Shown here: positions 1 to 5,548 of the stretch, one piece after another | Layout of the letters: the number at the start of each line of letters is the position of its first letter | How positions within the stretch are numbered: the first letter of the stretch is position 1 | The notes under the pieces: generated by a model | What the model was told of the DNA's origin: nothing | Databases searched by the model: none | What the model saw: the letters and a program-made list of their open reading frames with translations, nothing else | DNA from: Chloroflexota bacterium | Lineage (GTDB): Bacteria > Chloroflexota > Dehalococcoidia > Plut-88900 | Assembly (NCBI GenBank): GCA_022566235.1 | Contig: JADFJI010000157.1 | Span: 1 to 5,851 of the forward strand | Length of the DNA: 5,851 bases | Reading direction: 5' to 3' | Position numbers and translations under genes: made by a program

Positions 1-1171
1 CGGCAAAGGCATGAGAGATCATCTTAGGCACTCCCTTTATGTACTCACGCTTGGTGAAGAGCATGACCAGGGTCAGCAGCATGTAGAGGGAGGCAAACCC
101 CAGCCGCGCCTCCTCCATGGGGACGAGGAGCTGGGCGAAGAAGAGGACGAACAGCATCCCAGCCTCCTTGAGGGATATGCGCATATCCATTATGACGGCG
201 GCGGCGAACAGGGACTGGGCCGCGGTGAGGAAAATCTCTGTCGTCTGGCGGGAGTCGAGGGGCATTCCATCCAGGGAGCCGGCGGAGATGCTGAAGGCGG
301 CGGGCAGGGTGGCCACCAGCAGTGTCCACTGGTTCACCTTGGAGGAGATCAGTATCGCCATCCCGTCCTGTCCTCTGCCCCGGAGCACGAAGATGGCGGC
401 CAGCAGAATCTCGGGGGTCTCCGAGGCCAGGGGCGCGATCCATTGGATCAGCAGAAACTCGCTCAAACCCAGGCCCTCGCCTGTGCCCTTCAGGCCCTCG
501 ACAAACGGCTCCGCGGCCAGGACTATGACCGCCGCCGCGTAAACGAACATGCCTAACACCACCGTTCGCCGCTGCAGGGCCGGCAGGGCGCCAATCCGGG
601 CCGAAGGCCCCACCAGGTGGGGCGGCTCCACCTCCCCCTTGAAGTTCATCCAGATGTATAGAATGAACAGACCTCCTAGCACCACGGTGTCCGCGATGTG
701 AAGGTAGCCTTTGATTACGATGGTGAAGGCGTATGCTGTGGCCAGAGTCAGGATAAGCAGAGCGGGCGAGGTAGATGGGTGGAGGTTAATCGTACCTCGC
801 TTAGTGGTGAGCCAGAAGAGAAATACCACCATGCTCCAGCCGATTCCGATGAGCAAGCGGTTTGCTCCGGTCATGTTGGCCGTCGCCAGGCTGACATTTT
901 CGGGGATGTAGGCCGCGGTCCATGCCAGGTAGACGTCGATAGCGTATTCAGGCAGAACGGCGATGACGGCCAGGGCCGTGATGGCAAGGGAGCGGGGTAT
1001 GTCCAGCTCCGCCACCTCCGACGCCCACGACAGGAGAAACGCGCCACTCACGATGGCCAGGCCGAAGATAGCGGCGGAGGCCTCGTTCCCTATATCGGCG
1101 CCTGAGACCCTTAAGGCAAGGCCCGGTATCGTCCCGCCGATACTGGCCAGTATCCAGATCCAGGTTCTCAT
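1..1171 (-). CDS. Sodium/calcium exchanger (CaCA) family membrane antiporter, C-terminus cut by window edge
   Basis: Integral membrane protein likely to exchange Ca2+ or another cation for Na+ or H+ across the inner membrane. The frame is open from ATG 1171 to base 1, giving 390 codons with no stop, so only a short C-terminal end should be missing. Hydrophobic segments lie near residues 33-50, 61-80, 105-127, 137-153, 160-177, 203-220, 240-265, 283-300, 315-328, 339-350 and 357-372. Two inverted alpha-repeats are visible. The first has LPEYAID (E75) followed by NMTGAN (99-104). The second has APLASETPEI (246-255, E254) followed by SSKVNQW (276-282). The paired PE glutamates match the ion-binding glutamates of the family. 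The second repeat lacks the usual GSN motif, which marks a divergent subfamily. An in-frame TAA at 1177-1175 rules out an upstream start. The nearest purine-rich stretch, GGAGG, is about 16 bases upstream, so initiation looks weak. Family assignment is fairly secure; the transported ion is not determined. Confidence 0.85.
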   Translation of the reverse strand, partial: MRTWIWILASIGGTIPGLALRVSGADIGNEASAAIFGLAIVSGAFLLSWASEVAELDIPRSLAITALAVIAVLPEYAIDVYLAWTAAYIPENVSLATANMTGANRLLIGIGWSMVVFLFWLTTKRGTINLHPSTSPALLILTLATAYAFTIVIKGYLHIADTVVLGGLFILYIWMNFKGEVEPPHLVGPSARIGALPALQRRTVVLGMFVYAAAVIVLAAEPFVEGLKGTGEGLGLSEFLLIQWIAPLASETPEILLAAIFVLRGRGQDGMAILISSKVNQWTLLVATLPAAFSISAGSLDGMPLDSRQTTEIFLTAAQSLFAAAVIMDMRISLKEAGMLFVLFFAQLLVPMEEARLGFASLYMLLTLVMLFTKREYIKGVPKMISHAFA

Positions 1172-1204
1172 AGCTTAGAACCAGGCCCCTCCACTTTCTG
1201 CCCA

Positions 1205-1237
1205 AATATACAAAAGACCCTTCCACGGGTCTTTTGT
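1205..1237 (-). terminator. Rho-independent terminator of the greA-like gene
   Basis: A perfect 11-bp stem (ACAAAAGACCC at 1210-1220 paired with GGGTCTTTTGT at 1227-1237) encloses a 6-base loop. Read leftward, the stem ends in a U-rich run continuing as UAUAUUUG. It begins 25 bases past the greA-like stop codon, the expected place for its terminator. It ends about 38 bases before the antiporter start, so the two genes are unlikely to form a simple operon. Confidence 0.8.
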
Positions 1238-1261
1238 TAAGGCCTGTGGGAAACGGTTAGC

Positions 1262-2062
1262 TCAGGTGGCGATTCCCTTGATTCGAAAATGCAGAATGCC
1301 CGCCGGAACCGTCACCTGGACCTCCTCGCCCTTGGCCTTTCCCAGCAGCGCTTTCCCCACCGGCGATGCAACAGAGATCTTCCCCTCGGCCAGCTTCGCT
1401 TCGTCGGGATTTACCAACGTGTACTGGAGGGCCTCTCCGCTGGACAGGTCCACCAGGGTTACAGAGTTGCCCAGCACCACCTTAGAGTTTGCTGCCCCGG
1501 CCCCTTGGGCCTCCAACAACACCGATGAGTTAAGAATCGCCTCCAGCTCCCTGATCCGGGCCTCCACCATGCCCTGATGGTCTCTGGCGGCCTCCAACGG
1601 GGCGTTTTCTCGAAAGTCCTTGTCGGCCGCCGCCCGGCGCAGCTCCTCCGCTATCTCCCCTCGTTGCGCCTTGAGCTTCTCCATCTCCACCTTGAGCCGT
1701 TGGTATCCTTCTTTGGTGAGCTGAGTCAACGCCCTTCGGCGTCTCGAGGACTCCGGTGCGGAGGAGATCTTCCTTATCCTGAAGCTGGTCGCCAGGTTTG
1801 CTCTCGTAGCTCCCTGCTTGTGCAGGTAGGTCAGAAAGGGCCGGACGTGCTGAGGGCTCTGACTCGCCACAGATGAGATACCCAACCCAAGGGCGTACTG
1901 CTCTATGTCCCGACCCTTTATCCGGGAGATGGGCCGCTCCCGGCCACACCAGCGAACAAACCTGGTGACGGCCGCCTCACCTTTCTGGCGTTTGCCGGCC
2001 GTGAGGGTGGCGAAGTAGCGAGAGGCAAGCTCCTCAATGCTCATTCCGGCTAAATCATCCAT
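1262..2062 (-). CDS. greA: GreA/GreB-type transcription elongation factor with N-terminal recombinase-like (SAM-like) domain
   Basis: Stimulates the intrinsic transcript-cleavage activity of RNA polymerase and so rescues backtracked complexes. Residues are numbered from GTG 2071. About 118-188 form the GreA coiled coil, opening LTKEGYQRL. Its tip reads KDFREN, and D152 and E155 match the two acidic residues of E. coli GreA that coordinate catalytic Mg2+, so the factor should be active. Residues 195-269 form the FKBP-like C-terminal domain, including ISVASPVGKALLGKAKGEE. E. coli GreA is about 158 residues; this protein has about 110 extra at the N-terminus. Those residues (RFVRWCGRE, RDIEQYALGL, VRPFLTYLHKQG) resemble the helical core-binding domain of tyrosine recombinases, with no catalytic domain. 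A basic linker (SSRRRRAL, 108-115) joins the parts. I chose ATG 2062 (266 aa) because GGTAGGTG lies 6 bases upstream; GTG 2071 is the alternative. GreA identity is secure, the N-terminal assignment is inference. Confidence 0.88.
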   Translation of the reverse strand: MDDLAGMSIEELASRYFATLTAGKRQKGEAAVTRFVRWCGRERPISRIKGRDIEQYALGLGISSVASQSPQHVRPFLTYLHKQGATRANLATSFRIRKISSAPESSRRRRALTQLTKEGYQRLKVEMEKLKAQRGEIAEELRRAAADKDFRENAPLEAARDHQGMVEARIRELEAILNSSVLLEAQGAGAANSKVVLGNSVTLVDLSSGEALQYTLVNPDEAKLAEGKISVASPVGKALLGKAKGEEVQVTVPAGILHFRIKGIAT

Positions 2063-2227
2063 GGATAACACCTACCGCAACCTGAGGAAGTTTCATCATT
2101 AGCCCTCTATAGGTCTCCAGAGATACTCGAATCCCGCGATGCCGACGAAACATCTAACTATCGAATGGGCAACACATTTCGTTATAGAACACTGGAAGAA
2201 TAGCAGCCGATCCTAAGGCCTCGAATG

Positions 2228-2257
2228 AGTATAGTATAGAGGGGTGTAGAGGTACAA
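2228..2257 (-). promoter_or_regulatory. Candidate promoter for the greA-like gene
   Basis: On the minus strand TTGTAC (2257-2252) is followed after 18 bases by TATACT (2233-2228), and an overlapping second TATACT lies at 2238-2233. The -10 fits sigma-70 well; the -35 matches only three of six positions. It would give a leader of about 160 bases. A weaker alternative -10, TATAAC, lies at 2185-2180 without a recognisable -35. Confidence 0.3.
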
Positions 2258-2310
2258 GGCGCAGGGATGACAGCCCGGGCCATTTTATAGGCTACTCGAA
2301 AAAGGAAGTG

Positions 2311-2436
2311 TCCCGACTCGTCCCGATACTCGGGGCTCGGCGTCGAGACCGGGGAGTTGGGGGACAAGGGCCCTGTCCTGCCTGCCATCGAAGGGAGCCT
2401 GTCGAAGGGTCTGTCCTGAACCCTTCCCATATGGGA
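2311..2436. repeat. REP-like cluster of short direct and inverted repeats
   Basis: Within about 125 bases there are the tandem TCCCGACTCG / TCCCGATACT, a stem CCCGA-tac-TCGGG, two copies each of CTGTCCTG and TCGAAGGG, the segment GAGCCTGTCGAAGGG and a 12-base palindrome. GCCTGTCGAAGGG-type words are, from memory, common in intergenic repeats of many environmental bacteria. This looks like one or more degenerate REP or miniature-element copies. No terminal inverted repeats or target duplication could be defined. Confidence 0.45.
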
Positions 2437-2452
2437 TGGATCGAATGGAAAG

Positions 2453-2482
2453 GGGACAGGGGAGTGCGCCCTGGTATATAAT
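2453..2482 (+). promoter_or_regulatory. Sigma-70-type promoter of ftsH
   Basis: A perfect -10 box TATAAT (2477-2482) follows GGGACA (2453-2458, matching TTGACA at four of six positions) after 18 bases. Transcription would begin near 2489, leaving a leader of about 50 bases before the ftsH ATG. No CIRCE or other heat-shock operator was seen, so induction by heat is not indicated. Confidence 0.6.
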
Positions 2483-2512
2483 AGCTAACAGGCTTGGGGA
2501 GCGTAATCTTCG

Positions 2513-2539
2513 AAGGAGGAACCGTTAGGTTTCAGAGTA
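2513..2539 (+). promoter_or_regulatory. ftsH ribosome binding site with over-long spacer and small hairpin
   Basis: AAGGAGG (2513-2519) is a perfect Shine-Dalgarno sequence, but 20 bases separate it from ATG 2540. No ATG, GTG or TTG lies in the ftsH frame between the in-frame TAA at 2504-2506 and 2540, so the start cannot move upstream. The spacer begins AACC-gtta-GGTT (2520-2531), which can form a 4-bp hairpin. If folded, it leaves 8 bases between the stem and the start codon, close to normal spacing. The hairpin is seen; its effect is inference. Confidence 0.5.
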
Positions 2540-4483
2540 ATGAGAAGCAGTTTCGTCTATCTCATAATCATCATCGCCATCATTGCCATCATCTTTACCC
2601 TTTTTCAGCCCTCCCTCGGTACCAAGGACATCGATCTGAGCACCGTGATAACGATGGCCAAGAGCGGGCAGATCCGCGAAATTGAAGTCAATGGTGATAG
2701 TCTCAACATTACCACTCTCGACGAGAAGAGCTTCAAGTCCAGAAAAGAGAGCGGCTCCAGCATAGTAGATATCCTGAGTAAGGCGGGAATCGAGCCTGGC
2801 GCTGGCCCGAGAATCAAAATCAAAGAGAGGAGTCAGCTCAGCAGCCTCTTCTCCATTTTCATAAACTTCCTGCCCCTGATCTTCTTCGGCGCCGTGCTCT
2901 TGTTCCTGTTGCGTCAGGCCCAGGGAGGCAGCAACCAGGCCCTGGGCTTTGGCAGGAGCAGGGCCAGGTTATTCTCCACCAATAAGCCAACCATAAGCTT
3001 CTCAGATGTTGCGGGGGTGGATGAAGCGAAGCAGGACCTTCAGGAGATTGTGGAGTTCCTGCGATTCCCTGAGAAATTCGCCGCCCTGGGAGCCCGAGTC
3101 CCCAGGGGTGTGCTTTTGGTCGGCGCCCCCGGAACGGGCAAGACCCTCTTGAGCCGCGCCGTCGCCGGCGAGGCGGGAGTTCCCTTCTTTTCCATTAGCG
3201 GCAGCGAATTCGTGGAGATGTTCGTCGGCGTAGGCGCCTCCAGGGTCAGAGACCTGTTTGACCAGGCCAAGCGAAACGCACCCTGCATAGTCTTCGTCGA
3301 CGAGATCGACGCCGTCGGCAGGCACCGGGGCGCAGGCCTCGGCGGCGGCCACGATGAGCGAGAGCAGACCCTCAACCAGATACTGGTGGAGATGGACGGG
3401 TTCGAAAGCAGCCAGAACGTCATAGTCCTCGCGGCTACCAACCGTCCAGATATCCTGGACCCCGCCCTTTTGAGGCCCGGGCGTTTCGATCGCCGAATCG
3501 TTTTGGACCTCCCCGACATCCTTGGACGCAAAGCCATCCTCGCAGTCCACTCCAAGGGCAAGCCTATGGACAACGGGGTGGACCTGGAGGTGATTGCCAA
3601 GCAGACCCCGGGTTTCAGCGGGGCCGACCTTGCCAACCTGGTAAACGAGGCGGCTATCCTGGCCGCTCGTCACAACAAGAAGACCATCAGCATTAGACAG
3701 GTCGAAGAGGCCATCGATCGGGTTGTTGCAGGCCCCGAGCGAAAGAGTAGATTGATAAGCGTTAAGGAGAAGGCCATCACAGCCTACCACGAGGTAGGCC
3801 ACGCCCTGGTGGCCCGATCTCTGGAGCACTCCGATCCTGTGCACAAGGTATCGATAGTGGCCCGCAGCGGCATGGGCGGCTACACCCGGCTCCTTCCCAC
3901 AGAGGACAGGTATCTTTACAGCCGCTCTCAGTTCAAGGCGATGCTCGCCACCGCCATGGGGGGACGGGTCTCCGAAGACCTCACCTTCAACGAGATCACT
4001 ACAGGGGCCAGCGATGACCTGGAGCGCGCTACCAAGCTGGCCCGCAAAATGGTAACCGAGTACGGCATGAGCGACAACCTGGGACCCCGGACCTTCGGCC
4101 ATAAGGAGGAGATGGTCTTCCTGGGCAAGGAGTGGGGAGAGACCCGCAACTACAGCGAGAAGGTCGCCGAGGAGATAGACCACGAGGTCACTAGGCTGAT
4201 AAAAGAGGCCGAGGAGACCGCCAGGGACATTCTCAGCAAGAACAAGGCCAAGCTGATGCAGCTAGCGGAGTACCTCGGCCAGATAGAGACCCTGGAGAGC
4301 ACTGACCTGGAGACCGCCTTCAAAGCCGACCCATCGGCAGACCTGATGAAGCTCATTGGCCGGCCCGAACAGGACTCTGTTGTCCCAGAGACACCCCCTA
4401 CTCCAATCGAGACCCCGGAGGACTCCAAAACCCCAGAAAGCCCTCTCATGGACTCACCAGAGCCGGAAGCAGGACCTTCTTAA
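2540..4483 (+). CDS. ftsH: ATP-dependent zinc metalloprotease FtsH
   Basis: Membrane-anchored AAA+ protease that forms hexamers, extracts and degrades misfolded membrane proteins and short-lived regulators. At 647 aa it has the usual family length. Order of parts: TM helix 1 (about 6-23), small extracytoplasmic domain (24-103), TM helix 2 (104-125), AAA+ ATPase, then zinc protease. Visible motifs are Walker A GAPGTGKT (195-202), pore motif MFVG (227-230), Walker B IVFVDEID (250-257, D254/E255), and the second region of homology NRPDILDPALLRPGRFDR (301-318) with arginine fingers R312 and R315. The zinc site is HEVGH (417-421), with D493 in TTGASDDLERAT as probable third ligand. The usual motif is HEAGH; the A-to-V change sits at a non-ligand position and should not disable the enzyme. 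The last 35 or so residues form a proline- and glutamate-rich, probably disordered acidic tail. It is transcribed alone from its own promoter, divergent from the greA-like gene. Confidence 0.98.
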   Translation: MRSSFVYLIIIIAIIAIIFTLFQPSLGTKDIDLSTVITMAKSGQIREIEVNGDSLNITTLDEKSFKSRKESGSSIVDILSKAGIEPGAGPRIKIKERSQLSSLFSIFINFLPLIFFGAVLLFLLRQAQGGSNQALGFGRSRARLFSTNKPTISFSDVAGVDEAKQDLQEIVEFLRFPEKFAALGARVPRGVLLVGAPGTGKTLLSRAVAGEAGVPFFSISGSEFVEMFVGVGASRVRDLFDQAKRNAPCIVFVDEIDAVGRHRGAGLGGGHDEREQTLNQILVEMDGFESSQNVIVLAATNRPDILDPALLRPGRFDRRIVLDLPDILGRKAILAVHSKGKPMDNGVDLEVIAKQTPGFSGADLANLVNEAAILAARHNKKTISIRQVEEAIDRVVAGPERKSRLISVKEKAITAYHEVGHALVARSLEHSDPVHKVSIVARSGMGGYTRLLPTEDRYLYSRSQFKAMLATAMGGRVSEDLTFNEITTGASDDLERATKLARKMVTEYGMSDNLGPRTFGHKEEMVFLGKEWGETRNYSEKVAEEIDHEVTRLIKEAEETARDILSKNKAKLMQLAEYLGQIETLESTDLETAFKADPSADLMKLIGRPEQDSVVPETPPTPIETPEDSKTPESPLMDSPEPEAGPS

Positions 4484-4508
4484 AGTCACCCTAATACGTA
4501 TGTGAGCG

Positions 4509-4543
4509 GAGGGCCGCCCCGATGTATCGGGGCGGCCCTCTTT
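4509..4543 (+). terminator. Intrinsic terminator downstream of ftsH
   Basis: A very stable hairpin starts 25 bases past the ftsH stop. AGGGCCGCCCCGA (4510-4522) pairs perfectly with TCGGGGCGGCCCT (4527-4539) around the loop TGTA, extended by G4509:C4540. Only three Ts follow (4541-4543), so the U-tract is short. It lies between the convergent ftsH and hydrolase genes and may separate both; the minus strand lacks a U-tract. Confidence 0.75.
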
Positions 4544-4568
4544 CGTACGTCCCTGGAAGTTTACGCTC

Positions 4569-5339
4569 TCAGGACAGGGATCCGAGGAATTCGAGAAAGA
4601 TCCTGTTGGTCGCCAGGGGCTGTTCGATGGACGGGTCGTGACCCGCGTCCTTTACCCAGTGAACCTGGGACCCCGCGATCCTGTCGTGTAGAATCCGGGA
4701 GCCTTCGGCGTATTGGTCCTCTTCTCCGCATACGATGCAGGTAGGCACATCTATCTTTCCCAGGTTCGCCAGTACGTCGAACCCGTTGCAGGCCTCCAGG
4801 TCCCCGACCCCCACCGACGGCTCGATAGTCTTGTTGTTCCAGTTGTTCAGCTCGATGATGGCCCCCGGGGTGCTTTTCGCGAAGTTACGCCGACCGTACT
4901 TCTTCAGGGCTTCCTCCGGGTCTGCGCGAAGTGCAGCGATATATTCCTGGTCAATCGCCCACTTGGCCGCCGAACCCACCGGGATCAGGGCTTCCACCCC
5001 AGGGTAGTGGAGGGCGTAGTCCAGAGCTATGGACCCTCCCATGGAATGGCCCGCCATCACGAACTTCTGGAGGCCCAGGGCATCCACCAGCCCCTTTACG
5101 AACTCACGGTACTCTGAGACATCGGTAGACCCCGTCCCCTGGGACTCGCCGTGACCCGGCAGGTCCATGCCTATGGGTGTGTGGTTCCAGGCCAGGGCCC
5201 GTATCTGGGGCGCCCAGATCTTATGGTTGCTCCTGGCCCCGTGTATCAGGAGCACCACCTTCCCTCTCGTCTCGCCCCCGGCCACGTCTCGTGGGCAGGT
5301 GTAAAAAGCCTTCTTCCCGTTGACCGTTACGAATGCCAT
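4569..5339 (-). CDS. Alpha/beta hydrolase fold protein
   Basis: Soluble serine hydrolase of the alpha/beta fold, 256 aa from ATG 5339, with no signal peptide or membrane segment. Numbering from that start: oxyanion-hole motif HGAR (33-36); the DLPGHGES turn typical of esterase/haloperoxidase-like members; nucleophile elbow GHSMGG with Ser99; a variable cap region (about 125-190); catalytic acid Asp208 in CGEEDQ; catalytic His234 in GHDPSIEQP. The triad is complete, so the enzyme should be active, but the substrate (ester, lactone, C-C bond or other) cannot be read from sequence. An ATG at 5405 in the same frame would add 22 residues with no family resemblance; 5339 is preferred because GGAGGAG sits just upstream and the protein then begins directly with the first beta strands. 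A related gene lies upstream on the same strand, suggesting tandem duplication. It converges with ftsH. Confidence 0.9.
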   Translation of the reverse strand: MAFVTVNGKKAFYTCPRDVAGGETRGKVVLLIHGARSNHKIWAPQIRALAWNHTPIGMDLPGHGESQGTGSTDVSEYREFVKGLVDALGLQKFVMAGHSMGGSIALDYALHYPGVEALIPVGSAAKWAIDQEYIAALRADPEEALKKYGRRNFAKSTPGAIIELNNWNNKTIEPSVGVGDLEACNGFDVLANLGKIDVPTCIVCGEEDQYAEGSRILHDRIAGSQVHWVKDAGHDPSIEQPLATNRIFLEFLGSLS

Positions 5340-5413
5340 GGCTCCTCCCAGGTGCGCAGTGTGGCTAATAGCCGTCTGAGGCCGTTTAACAACGCCTTCG
5401 ACCATCCCCCTGT

Positions 5414-5437
5414 CCCCCTTCCTAGCCAGGAAGGGGG
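5414..5437. repeat. Perfect 10-bp stem inverted repeat
   Basis: CCCCCTTCCT (5414-5423) pairs with AGGAAGGGGG (5428-5437) around loop AGCC. There is no U-tract on either strand, so it is not a typical terminator. It lies in the leader of the hydrolase ending at 4569 and looks like an intergenic repeat unit or mRNA-stabilising structure. Confidence 0.6.
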
Positions 5438-5443
5438 TACAAA

Positions 5444-5449
5444 TTTATA
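5444..5449 (-). promoter_or_regulatory. Weak candidate -10 box for the 4569-5339 hydrolase
   Basis: TATAAA on the minus strand (5449-5444) lies in a short AT-rich segment between two hairpins, about 105 bases before the ATG at 5339. No -35 resembling TTGACA is found 16-18 bases upstream. Another AT-rich stretch with TATAAG (5519-5514) is an alternative. Either could be chance. Confidence 0.2.
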
Positions 5450-5453
5450 TCTG

Positions 5454-5471
5454 GTCCCGACATGTCGGGAC
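5454..5471. repeat. Perfect 18-base palindrome
   Basis: GTCCCGACATGTCGGGAC equals its own reverse complement. Its CCCGA/TCGGG core recurs at 2322-2334 and inside the ftsH terminator stem. It could fold as a hairpin in RNA or act as a dimeric protein-binding site. It sits between the candidate -10 and the upstream hydrolase gene. Confidence 0.6.
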
Positions 5472-5484
5472 AGACCCCCGACAA

Positions 5485-5499
5485 AGGGGCTTCGCCCCT
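5485..5499 (-). terminator. Possible terminator hairpin after the upstream hydrolase gene
   Basis: AGGGGC (5485-5490) pairs with GCCCCT (5494-5499) around TTC. It lies 50 bases past the stop of the hydrolase ending at 5549. On that strand the stem is followed by TTTGTC, a poor U-tract, so termination would be weak and the two hydrolases could still be partly co-transcribed. Confidence 0.35.
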
Positions 5500-5548
5500 C
5501 TGTACACCCTTTTCTTATAGTGTTATTAAATACTCTCCCCGTCCCTGT

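Larger units (their letters stand above)
2063..2539. other. Divergent intergenic region between greA-like gene and ftsH
   Basis: This 477-base stretch holds no credible gene. The half next to greA is plain sequence with AT-rich promoter-like motifs. From about 2311 to 2460 it is dense with short repeats: a tandem TCCCGA (2311-2316 and 2321-2326), a CCCGA/TCGGG hairpin at 2322-2334, CTGTCCTG twice (2373-2380, 2411-2418), TCGAAGGG twice (2388-2395, 2402-2409) and the palindrome TCCCATATGGGA at 2425-2436. The ftsH promoter and leader occupy the last 90 bases. No tRNA, riboswitch fold or transposase remnant was recognised. An 82-codon reading frame crossing the repeats on the minus strand has no support as a protein. 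Confidence 0.7.

Noticed and set aside
11..1105. Several plus-strand open frames (for example 11-556 and 698-1105)
   Set aside because: They oppose the antiporter gene, which has a continuous frame with hydrophobic helices and conserved motifs; the plus-strand translations are compositionally odd.
2120..2150. tRNA-like T-loop word (CTCGAATCCCGC)
   Set aside because: The flanking bases cannot form the 5-bp T stem, and no anticodon arm or acceptor stem fits around it.
2182..2430. 82-codon minus-strand frame in the intergenic region
   Set aside because: It crosses the repeat cluster, has no ribosome binding site and no recognisable domain; repeats of this type often create spurious frames.
3002..4183. 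Long 393-codon open frame on the minus strand
   Set aside because: Lies entirely opposite the unmistakable ftsH gene; its translation shows no family features and is a by-product of GC-rich codon use.
5340..5405. 22-residue N-terminal extension of the hydrolase from ATG 5405
   Set aside because: The extension has no fold resemblance, whereas ATG 5339 has GGAGGAG just upstream and begins at the expected first beta strand.
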